64,000 nucleotides of DNA, taken from assembly GCA_963930655.1 (NCBI GenBank), contig OZ005609.1, positions 9,096,501 to 9,160,500 on the forward strand. Direction: 5' to 3'. Positions 44,579 through 54,929 of this stretch are shown here, one piece after another; within the stretch, counting starts at the first letter, position 1, and each line of letters begins with the position of its first letter. The notes beneath the pieces are model-generated. The model ran no database searches. It was given only the letters and a program-made list of their open reading frames with translations, and was not told the origin of the DNA. This stretch comes from Myrica gale. Its lineage: Eukaryota > Streptophyta > Magnoliopsida > Fagales > Myricaceae. Made by a program: the position numbers and the translations under genes.

Positions 44579-47166
44579 TGTGACACCCCTCCCTTTTGAA
44601 CCTTTTTTAAGCTCTCAATAGATGAATTTACTTATGATCTTTTCGTTCATCTCTTTTTTAATTGTCCTTTGATATAAATTCATGCTTTTAATGCATTAGT
44701 TATTACTCACAATTTTAATTATTTTCTTGTTATTTAAGTGTGTGATTATTTTCTTTGATTTTTTAAAAATAATAGGATCTCCTAAGTATTTAATCTAATT
44801 GCATTTTCTTGTGGAAAAATGATAGAATTTGATTTGATTATTTTTCTCCCTTATATCCGAAAACTATAATGCAATTTCTTTATGTTTAATTCTTGATTTT
44901 TTCAGCTAAATGATTTTATGATTTCCCTTATTTTATTATTATACTTTTGACCACAGTAAATTCTTTTAAATTGTCCCTTTGCTTGATTGAAATTAGTTAA
45001 TTACAAAATTTCTATTAAGTTATATTAGACCTAGGAAACTACATGGAAAGCCTTGGAGGCTCACATAGCAACCCAAGCTTAACACACAAGCATGGCCAAC
45101 CATATCTTTTCTTGGGAGATAAAATCTCACCTTTTTGCCAAGTGTAGAAATTTCTTGTCAAGTGCATAAATGCATCTTAGCGTAAAGCGCAGTTAGCCAA
45201 TTGTTGAAGGTCGCCTATACTTGTTGAACTCTCTCAAATCATTACACCTCCAAAAAAAGTAGTTTGCCCCTAGGATTGTAGGCAATCATAGCTTGAGAAG
45301 AGACAAAATTTGGAGACTTTATAAAGGGGAGACTCACGACAAAGAGGTGGATTGCCGTGAGTCTTAGAGAGAAAGAAAGAAGGAAGAAAAGAGAGAGAGA
45401 GAGAGAGAGATAAGACGAAAAAAAAAGAGAAAAGATAGGAGATCAAGACAGAGAGCTCGACAAGGAGAGAAGAATGAGAAAAAAGAAAAGAGAAGAAAGA
45501 GAAAAAAGAAAAACTTCATGTAAGGGGTAGTTTGTGTGATTTGTGTTAGGAAAAATATTGTAGATGCATGATTTTAGTTGCTGTTTGAATCCATGTTATG
45601 ATGAGTTATTGATGGTTACATGTGGAGATCTAACATGTTCTTGAAAGTTATGTGCATAATGTGTTGAAATATAAATGAAATGAACTAGCTGAATTTGTTG
45701 GGTTTGAGAGCCACGTCAGTGGCTATATTTTGTGTTTAGAGGAAGGGAGGGCCACGACTTGGCCTTTGATGTTGGTGGATGATGTTGCATGTCTATTTTT
45801 ATGACTTGTGAAGCATATTGCATGTGTTATGTTTAAAAGTTATGTAATATGGAAAGTTTGATAATACAAAATGACAATGATGACTTTTCATATGTGAATA
45901 TGGCAAGGCAGAGCCTTTAAAAGGAGCATATGAGCTCAAAAATGAGTTTGATGCTTACAAGGTTTAAAAGTTAAATGCAAAGGGTGCTTGTGTTGATGCA
46001 TTAAACTGTACATTTTGCTGTCATTTCTTCACTGATATCATATATTATGTGTTCTGTGATTTCAAAAATATGTGTAAGACAGGTAAATTTTTTATATTGG
46101 GTATTTAGAAGCAAGATCTATAACATGCAACAAAACTAGTTAAGGTGTAATAAGGAAAATGACCACTGTTCGAAATGACTCTAAGATTCTTTTTGAATTA
46201 TTGAATGAAACTTTCCAAATAGGTTGTATAAGTATTAGGATGTCTCTGTAAAAATTTCAGCTAAAAATGATATAAAGAAAGGTAAAAAAATGCCTTTAAA
46301 GGTCTCTAAGGGCAATTTCAGCATTTCTAAAAAATGAAGGATAAAAGAGTCCAAATAGAAAAAACTAGGCATATGGTCGTGTAGAGTATAGAAATATATT
46401 TATAAAAATTTGAGCTCAAACTGACCTCTTTACAAGGGCCGAATCACACGGCCCGTTAAGGTCTACAAATGGACATTTGAGCCAAATAATTCTAAATGGC
46501 CTTAGAGAGTCTATTGAGTTAGTAATCTGACCCAATAGGACCCAGGAGGCCCAAATAATACATAATTATTGAATTTCTACTTCTTTTATGATAATTGATT
46601 AAGTAAGTTTTAAACAAAATGGGAAAAAAGTCAATTGTAGGTATAATTGTATATTAAAATACAATAATTCAAGAAAATGATTAAATACATAATTTACTAA
46701 AGAAAAGCTGAGCTAATAAAGTCGTAGAAATCATAAAAGTTTTTTAAAAAATTAATAAAGAACTTGAAATCAAGTTGCTAAATTTAATAGTTTAATAAAA
46801 GCAAGGAAGGCATAAAAGAAGACACAAATTATGAATTTCTAATAAACTTGTAAATGAAAAGAATAAAATGTTTACTTGAAGTTCATTAATTCTTTTGGAA
46901 TATTAGGAATACCTTGGTTCGATATGGAGTTATGAATCTATGAATAAATAATGAATCATGAATCATGATTACGTGCTCCATTATGGATGCAAATGAATGA
47001 GCATCAATTATTGCATTCATATCATTAATCATTGAGTGGACCAAGACCAAAGAATGGAAACCGAATTTACCCAAGATGTTTTTTGTAATAATGGGTGACG
47101 GTACCGTTCACTAAGGGGAGAGTGCAACCCACCGCTATGAGAAAAAGGTGGGCTCCTAATGGGGCA
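44579..47166 (+). mobile_element. Probable long LTR or LTR fragment, Ty3/gypsy-like
   Basis: The segment opens TGTGACACCCCTCCC, a wording common at the start of long gypsy LTRs in plants. About 740 bases in lies a strong TATA box (CTTTATAAAGGGGAGACTC, near 45322), followed by a purine-rich leader (45365-45510), as at an LTR transcription start. No second LTR, primer site, coding region or target duplication was found, and the right border is not resolved. A solo or truncated LTR is the best guess. Confidence 0.35.
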
Positions 47167-47168
47167 AA

Positions 47169-47315
47169 GTGTCACACCTTAGACCCAACAGGGTCCAACA
47201 ATGGACTTTTCTTTGAATAATATTTAAAATAACTTGAAATAAAGAGAATTCATTTATTCAAAATAAACTTCAATATAATCCACTGTTGTACCCTGTTGGG
47301 TCTGGGGTATGACAC
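47169..47315. mobile_element. Foldback element, about 147 bp
   Basis: The 37 bases from 47169 (GTGTCACACCTTAGACCCAA..) and the 37 bases ending at 47315 (..TTGGGTCTGGGGTATGACAC) are inverted repeats with about five differences. The AT-rich centre is about 73 bases. CAAAGTG occurs just outside both ends but with a 2-base offset on the right, so a target duplication is suggested, not shown. It is inserted in the LTR-like debris. Confidence 0.7.
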
Positions 47316-48177
47316 AAAGTGCCGACTATGAAAGGGTCCTGGTGCAAGTGGCACAAGACAAGTCCCGGAGGAGAGGAAGGACGCACAACCCAACTCTGGA
47401 TGTGAACAGAGCAGACAACGGAAACACCTCAACCCCAAATGAATGGATGAGAATTGGGTGCACAACATCATCTCATTGCATGTGCATCAATATATCTTGA
47501 TTGTATGAAAACACGCATACTCCATCATGTATCATATTGTCATATGTTATGTATTGTCATATCCCCACATGCTCTTTCCTTTTATGATTGTCATGTCCCC
47601 TCTCCAACCTTACTTAGTCCATATGACTCACCCCGTCTTTTGTATTGTTTGCTTGTACTCGAATTCTATTAACATGAGGTGAAATTGTGGCGAGGAGTAG
47701 GTTGGTTCCATTTTCTTTTTATTTGATTTTACCCAAATTGTATTTCATATGATTTTATTTTGTGGATATCTCGATTGTATAGGCTCAGTGAGCATTGATA
47801 GGTTCACTTTTTGTAACTAGTCTTTTATAGTAGTCCTCGGAAGGACGCTTTTGTAACAGTCGTGTATATTACGTTTTGGGTTTTATTAAGCTTAATTTTT
47901 ATCACATTTTTCCCCACTCGTTTTTTAAAAATGCTTTATTACACTAAATATAGTAGTGCAACTTTGCAAAAACCTGTACTAAAACGTTTACTATTTTTAT
48001 GACCCATGTGGTTACCCCATAAATTTGTAAGTTTTCCGCTGAGCTTTTTCCCAATGGCAATTTAGTTTTCCATCAACAAGTTTAGTTTCATGTTGTAATC
48101 ACCATCTTGTGTGCATACTAATACTTTAAGTGAGTCTAAGGGGTAAGTACGAGAACGAAGTGTGATAATAGGAAATA

Positions 48178-48409
48178 TGGATAAATACAATATTTGTCCA
48201 TGTGATTTACTCCAAATCAAATAAGTCCTTAAACTTTAAAACATATAAAATTAGTCTCTAAGGTTTAACATCATTCATATTTGAAGGGTCCCGGAGGGAT
48301 TAAAGTCATGATGGCTGTTAAACCTCATAGACTAATTTTATGTGTTTTAAAGTTTAAGGACTTATTTGATTTTGTAGTAAACCACACTAATGAATATTGT
48401 ATTTATCCT
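48178..48409. mobile_element. Mutator-type MITE with 9-bp target duplication
   Basis: The perfect 9-bp duplication TAGGAAATA flanks the element at 48169-48177 and 48410-48418. The two terminal inverted repeats are about 90 bases long and share GGATAAATACAATATT, TCAAATAAGTCCTTAAACTT and ATAAAATTAGTCT. The centre is short and noncoding. The 9-bp duplication and long inverted repeats fit a non-autonomous MULE. It is not sequence-related to the Pack-MULE termini at 23765. Confidence 0.85.
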
Positions 48410-48585
48410 TAGGAAATAACACACTGAGCAAAAGAAAGCAACATATCCGTAGGGGTTAGGGATTAGGGAAGACCCTGAGGCCTTTACAAAATATAGGCTA
48501 TTAACATATATGCCTATTTGAGATCTCTAATTCTATTGTTCAAATATTATATACATACATGTCAAGAAATTAAATAAACATAACA

Positions 48586-48840
48586 CTACACAACAATAGA
48601 AATCCAGTCTTCATCATCGGTCAAGATGAGGTCCACCGAATTCAGGTCGGCGGAGTTTTGTCCAAGGGAGTCGTTCACGTACAGAGCATTCAAAGGTTGA
48701 TCCTTCGGGACCAAATAAGGCTGGTGATCCATAATCACGTCTAAACCCTCCATGACTAGAACTCGTACGTGGATAGTCAAGATATGGGTGGAGAGCTCAT
48801 GAAAGATATATGATTTAAGTATAGTTATAGTCTGTCTCAA
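48586..48840 (-). other. Unassigned open frame, 84 codons
   Basis: A minus-strand frame from 48840 to 48586 has a fairly protein-like, acidic C-terminus (NSADLNSVDLILTDDEDWIS) and GC-richer third positions than its flanks. No ATG context, splice sites, partner exons or family could be recognised. It may be the tail of a lost gene or of a mobile-element protein. Confidence 0.2.
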
Positions 48841-49758
48841 AAGTAATCACAATATGGACAAGAAAATTAGGTGAGTCTTAAGGATTCAGTAAGGTGGAAA
48901 TGGGGCATGTGATGAAAAGTAGTAAGAGTTACAATATTTACATATTCAATAGAAAATTAGTGTTTCAGAAATAATCCAATCATTATCACATGCAGTATGA
49001 TGTATCAGTACAATGCTCATACTGTATGACCTTTTGCAATGTCTCTGGTGTCCATTGTTTACCCCCAAGTAACAGAGTTGTGCGTCCTGACTGCCCTACA
49101 CTTTAGGGTAGTTCTAGGCATTCTATTGCCCTAGAACGCGGGTAAAGACCCCTTATGCTTTTTACCTGGGGGCCATACACTACTCGGTAGTAATCGTTGC
49201 ACTCCACAGTGATTGGTACCGTCACACATTACCATTGAATTTCCATTGATGCAGATGTCATGTTCATTCATCGTTGATGTGCTTTTTTATTTCATAAAAG
49301 CATGTTCCTTATTATTTACTAATCATGTGTACTTTTATTAATCATGTATGCTTAATTCACATAGTAATTATTTAATCATAATTGCATGTCTTGTATTTTA
49401 TTTCTAAAAAAAAATACAAAGCCTTTACTTAGCCAAGATTAATAACTTAATCATTGTCTTAGATCAGTAAGCTTATTAATAAACTTCATGATTTTAAACT
49501 AAACAAGTCCAACCCAATAACCTATTTCACATGTTATCTAAGTTAGGTGTCTCAAGTCAATTAAGGACTTAGACTTGGGCTTTGCTTGCAAGCCCATATC
49601 CTGAGTCAGCCTAAGTAGTAGAAAAAAGCCAAATCTGTGTGGCCTCAAAGTGACTCGTTTTAGTTAAAAACCACCTCTTAACAGTGAACTTCAAATGATC
49701 ATAACTTTTTTTTTTATCCTAAATCAGTTTGACTTGAAATTTTAACTATAGGTTCTTA

Positions 49759-49968
49759 TGGGGCGTTTGTTTGCCGAAATTTTCACCCCTCAAAATTTCC
49801 AAATAATCATAAAATAATTCATCTCTCCTCATTAAATTATAAAATAATATTATACTATTCAATTAAATCTTCTCTCTCCTCACTTTTCCATAAAATATCT
49901 ATACTTTTTCACAAACCCCAAAACCCAAAATTTCCAAAACCTCGAAATTTCCACAAACAAACACTACC
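49759..49968. mobile_element. Tourist-like MITE with TTA target duplication
   Basis: The ends TGGGGCGTTTGTTTG and CAAACAAACACTACC are flanked by TTA at 49756-49758 and 49969-49971. The inside has CCTCAAAATTTCC, TCTCTCCTCACTTTTCCA and CAAAATTTCC words shared with the copy at 14175. Confidence 0.85.
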
Positions 49969-49971
49969 TTA

Positions 49972-51835
49972 GTATTGTCTAGTGTTGACCCTCCAAATTT
50001 GGGGTCAAGAAGAGATCATTTACTACATGCGATAATCCCCTCAGTACACTGTTATCACAGATTATGCAAAACTAGACTAAGTGTTATCTAATTAGATCTT
50101 TCTTCACTTTTCACGTGATCTTTGCATGCAATCCATCCTATATGTTTCTAATACTCCCTAAAATATCTAACAAACATGCCATACAAATATATACACCAAT
50201 TCATATCAAAACCATCATAAGGAGTCTATGATCAAGATTGAAAATTAAATATCCTCCACATTTGCACTATTATCTAACATCTAGTCATTCTAACCTTATG
50301 TTTAGCATAATCAAGGGTTCCAGATCACAGCTTAGCATATTTCTAACCTCATCTCATCATAAAGCCAACATATTACTAAAATGAAAACTACCCTTACCTC
50401 TCGTTCTCTTTGACCATTTGATGATATCTTTGGATTTCAAAGCCTAAATGGAGCTTGCTCATTACATGAAAAATAAGCAACATTGACTGAACGCTTCGTA
50501 TCTATCACCAAAGAGTAGCCTTTTAGGGACGTCACTTACAAAAGCATCAATACTAATATCTTTAGTAACACATATAGTGGTCGTAGACACATAATAATAT
50601 TGACAGAGTGTATTTTATCAGAGATGATTTTGGTGGTCGCTACAGGTAGTTAAATTTTTGACGTTTTGTGAGGAGGAAATTACACCCTAGACACACCATT
50701 CTACCATCACTTTTACTGTCACCATAACCCATTGTCCACGAAAGTAGCCTTCCAATTCTTTCCTGACATTACTTAGGAAAAAAAATAATTCTTTCCTAAC
50801 ATAATCTCGTCTTCTTCTCTCCCTTATTTCCTCTGTTTTTTTCCTTTTCCCTTTCTCTCATTGTCATCTTCGCATATCTTCACGTAGATCTATGTCGAGA
50901 GCTCCACTCCATTCTTCTAATACCCGGTGTTTTCCCTATTCAACCCAAATCTCACATTTACTCAACAACAAGAAGCGACGACAAGATGTATGAAAAAAAG
51001 GTGTGAGCAAAGAGTACAGTTAATGAAGAGGCGTCTTAGGCTATGTGGAGCGGCTAGAATTTTTTGAAGCTCATTGGCTGCCAACCCAGCTATTTGGGAG
51101 AGATGGAGCTGTAATTTGTGAAATCCTTTGTTATTGCCGATCTTTTTCTTACCGGGTTTGTTGCAGATTTTCTTTTGGTATGTTTGTTATAAATCTTGCC
51201 GCATTTTGTGACATCCTCATTTTGTAAAGTTCTTTATTCATTGTAAATCTTTTTTTTCCCTGGGTTTGTTGTAGATCTTTTTTTCCATGGGTTTGTTGTA
51301 GATCTATATTTTTGGTTTGTAGATTTGGAATTTTGGGCTTAGTTATTCATATTTTTATTTGTAAAGATCTTTATGGATTGGGGTTTCTGTGTTTGTTTCC
51401 TGCTATGGCGATAGATATTTATTTGTAAAGTTTTGAATTTTGTAAAGTCTTGTGTCTTGTTTCGTGAAGTCTTTGTACAAACGTTTATGAATATTCAAAT
51501 TTTATATGGATTGTTGTCTCTCTCTGTTTGAAATGGATTATCTAGTTGGTTTTACTATTTTTGTGCATATGGCGAAACATGTGTTCATTCTTGACGAACT
51601 AAGGTCGTCGATTACCAAGCAATCGATAGAGATTGACTCTTTTTCTCCCAATGTATTTTATCGTCAACGTAGATAGCCTATTGTTGACGGAGGAGAATGG
51701 TTGTCGGGAAAAGGCAATCGCCACGCGACAACTACAACGAAGGCTTGACGACCGAAAGTCGTGGCTGAAGGGCTCCAGTGACGGCTTTGTGTATTTTTGG
51801 TGACGGCAGCACTCGTCGGGTTAGACCGATTTTGT
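49972..51835. other. Intergenic, possible transposon subterminal DNA
   Basis: No gene is supported. The stretch 51230-51320 repeats TTTGTTGTAGATCT phrases. The stretch 51590-51830 is GC-richer with repeated CGTCG, TGACGG and CGACGA words on both strands (for example TGACGGCTTTGTG and GTGACGGCAGC), recalling subterminal repeats of a DNA transposon. No CACTA or other terminus was found there. Confidence 0.35.
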
Positions 51836-52866
51836 TGTAATGATTGTTAGTATCAATACCAAGATAAGAACCTCTAGAATAGCAAAACTCACGATACCTC
51901 AACTTTTTGCAACCTTTCTCCAAAAATTCTCTTTCTTCTTCTTCCTAAGGGGCTCGGATACTTCTCTTCTTTCTCTCATTCTTTCTCCTTCCTTTCTTCA
52001 TCTCTCTATCACTCTCTCTCTCTAGGAACTGCTGACTAATAATTCCCTCACACCTTGGCTCTATTTATACTACTCATTGACTATAGTTTGTCCTCTAGGG
52101 TTAAACTAATCATGCTAGGGTTAAATAAGCTAGATCATTGTGTCTACCATTAGGCTAGGGTGTCTAAGCAAGCAATGGAGCTACCTTGGGGAGGAGGGGT
52201 AGCAACTACTTGGAGAAATCCAAGTGTTGCATGATTTTGTATGAGGTAATGGTTGCTAATCATTTGCAATCATTACCTTTAGCAAATCTAGGAGTTTGGC
52301 CGATTTTGTGGAGACAATGAGGTGTCATGGGCTGAGGGGGATGGATTGGGCCGAATGGAGTGAATGGAGGTCCAATTGCAATTTATTTCTAAGCCCAAGT
52401 GATTTACACCTAATTTTCCAAGGCCAAGTACTTTAATTGTTGCAAAAATTCTCAAAAATAATCCTAGGATACACGACTGCCCTAGAACATGTCCTATTGA
52501 CTTAGTAATTAAGTAAGTAACACAAATCTAAGCAAAATTTTTGAAGAAAAATGAGTTTAAAATAGTAATTAGGGCTAAAAGCATGAAATAATAGCATTTT
52601 AATATTTTTCAGCAATATAAATCATTATTTAATAATTCTCAAGACACTACATGAGTAAAATATGCTACTAGATTGAATATATTGAAAAGAGAAGAAAGAT
52701 GAAATTTTTCTCATAATTTTCGGCTATGTATAGCTATTTTTTGGGATTTTCCTTATTTTTAAACTAATAAAATAATTAAATCCGAAAATTGGAATTAAAT
52801 ATTATTTTATAATTTAATTACGAAAATTAAGATAATTAAAAATACTTAGAAGGTCGGGGTATTACA
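51836..52866 (-). mobile_element. Probable solo or truncated Ty3/gypsy LTR
   Basis: Read on the minus strand it begins TGTAATACCCCGACC at 52866, a very common start of plant gypsy LTRs, and could end ..TTACAACA at 51836 (TG..CA). No internal coding region or primer site adjoins either end, and the five bases on the two sides (GATTT and TTTAT) do not match. The start is fairly convincing; the other limit is tentative. Confidence 0.4.
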
Positions 52867-52928
52867 TTTATGCAACTACAATTTTAATCAGAGAACTACA
52901 TGTCACATTTATGTCATGGAATCTCTAT

Positions 52929-53383
52929 ATCGGTTTCAACAACACTGATTTCAATTTCAATTTCAAATTCACAACCTAAATACTAATCATAATTTCAACA
53001 ACACCACACTATAAATTCTAATATAAAGTTCAACAACACAGTATTCAATTTCAAATTCAAATTCGCAACCTGAATACTAATCACAATTTCAACAACACAA
53101 AACTGTAAATCCTAATATAAATTTCAACAATACTGATTTCAATTTCAAATTCACAACCTAGATAGTAATCACAATTTCAACAACACAACACTTTAAATCC
53201 TAATCTTAATTGCAACAACATTGATTTCTATTTCAAATTCAAATTCATAGCCTACATACTAATCACAATTTCAACAACACAATACTGTAAAATTCTAATC
53301 TAAATTTCAACAACACAATATTCAATTTTAAATTCAAATTCACAACCTAATTACTAATCACAATTTCAACAACACAACACTGA
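52929..53383. repeat. Tandem repeat, about 90-bp unit, about five copies
   Basis: Successive units share CAATTTCAACAACACA, CTGTAAATCCTAATATAAAT, TTTCAATTTCAAATTCA and CACAACCTAAATACTAATCA with unit-to-unit differences and small length changes. It is AT-rich on the plus strand with few G residues. No coding role is evident. Confidence 0.85.
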
Positions 53384-54929
53384 AGTAAAATTGAAAGAGA
53401 GAGAGAGAGAGAGACTGATGGCTGAAGTGAGAGTAACCTAGCTGAGAGAGAGAGGTGGAGGAGAAAAAGGTTGTGAGATAGAGGCTGTTTCTGGAGAAAG
53501 CGGGAGAAACTGCGGAAATAGGTGTTCTCCCTCTCCACCGAATTAAACCTAAGTCGTTTCACCCTTAGCTTAATTTTTTTTAAGTAGGGGGTGAAACGAC
53601 ACCGTTTGGTCAGGGTTATGGGGTTGGGTAGGCCAAGGGGGCGAGCCTGGGTTCATGGGAGGCAAAAAGGCTTAAAAATCAACTGATTTGCAGTGACCAA
53701 CCAGGGTCGGGCCCCTATTTGCCCCGACCTGGTTTCCGCCTCTGGACACACACACACACACACATATATATGTTAAAGAAAAATACACTTTACACTCCCA
53801 AAGTTTGAGGGTACGTATATTTTACACCCTAACTTTTATTTTCGTAACATTTAGTCCTTAAAATTTTGATTCTCGTCTATTTTAACAATTAATTTCGATC
53901 GAGGGTGCAAATCAACGGGAATAAAACATTTAGGGGCTCAATATCACAAAATAATAATAATAATAATAATTCAAAATGTTAGTAATGCTAAACTTCAAGG
54001 TGCAAAGTATATTTCTCAAGAAAATCAAGTCAGAAAAATTTCTCCAAATTAAAATCCATTTTGACTAACCTCCTATATTCTATTTTTCAATATTTTTCTG
54101 ACTTTCATTTTAGTGAAAAAGAATTAAGGCAAGGTATGCTCGAAATAGAAAGGGTGCATGCCTTCCAAATGGGAGGTCTTTAGTTCTAATCTCCGTAACA
54201 ATAAAAATATCATTACTAAACTGATGAAGTAAAGTAAGAGACCACTACATGTGTCCGGAGTTTGCCGTAGCAACAAGCTTTTCAATGCAATTATACTTGA
54301 GCTAGTTTCATCCTAGCTCGGTGCACCCTCGTTGCACAAAAGGGGTCATGGATTGTCTTTTGCTACCCAAAAATAAAAAGAAAATTAACGCTAGTTGGAC
54401 AAAATGCAATTATTTCAAACGAACATGTCGGACTATGCACTCGCTGCAACGCAATGGGCCTGTTAGTTAAAGCAGCCGCACCCATCAGAATCCGGGCCCA
54501 AGGAAGAGAAACGAGCAGTAGTAGCTTGTTGTTCTGGCCCTGACCGCAGCCAGTCAATCCAACGCTGGTCCCGTTGTGAAGTGGCGTTCTCCTTCCTTAA
54601 GCTGGCCGCTTATTTATTCGACCCAGAGCCAGCGGATTAGGGTTTTCGAAACTTCCCTCCATAGATCCAATTTTGCGAGCTCTGGGAGTACGTTTTCGCG
54701 GTAATTCTACTTTCTCATTTCGAAGATTAGAATGCAGTTATCAACTTCCGAAATTCTTTTACTCACTCTTGCAGGTATTCAGGAAGTCTCTTTTTTTTTC
54801 CTCCAGTATTTGATTCAGGTCTACGGTGAACTCAACACAAGTAATTGCATTTGTGAGATTAGCAGCCAGTTTTCAGTAGTATTTGGTTTGTATTTGTGTT
54901 CGAATTTGGGCATTAAATAGGAGGAAGCA
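53384..54929 (+). other. Upstream region of the RH42 gene
   Basis: This contains (GA)n near 53397, (AC)n near 53741 and (AAT)n near 53950. Stretches near 53780 and 54010 are partly inverted (AATACACTTTACACTCC and GTGCAAAGTATATTTCTC), perhaps an old MITE. From about 54600 the sequence looks like a leader: GGGTTTTCGAAACTTCCCTC, then a possible intron from GCG|GTAATTC (near 54700) to CTTGCAG (54774), then exon to the ATG at 54930. Confidence 0.45.

Noticed and set aside
46527..46536. Possible right end of the LTR-like segment at 44579 (CCCA followed by ATAGG, matching ATAGG at 44574-44578)
   Set aside because: A 5-base match is weak here: no U5-like sequence precedes it and the putative LTR interior continues past it.
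52929..53383. CRISPR-like array of repeats and spacers
   Set aside because: Units are contiguous 90-bp tandem repeats without unique spacers, and the window is plant nuclear DNA.
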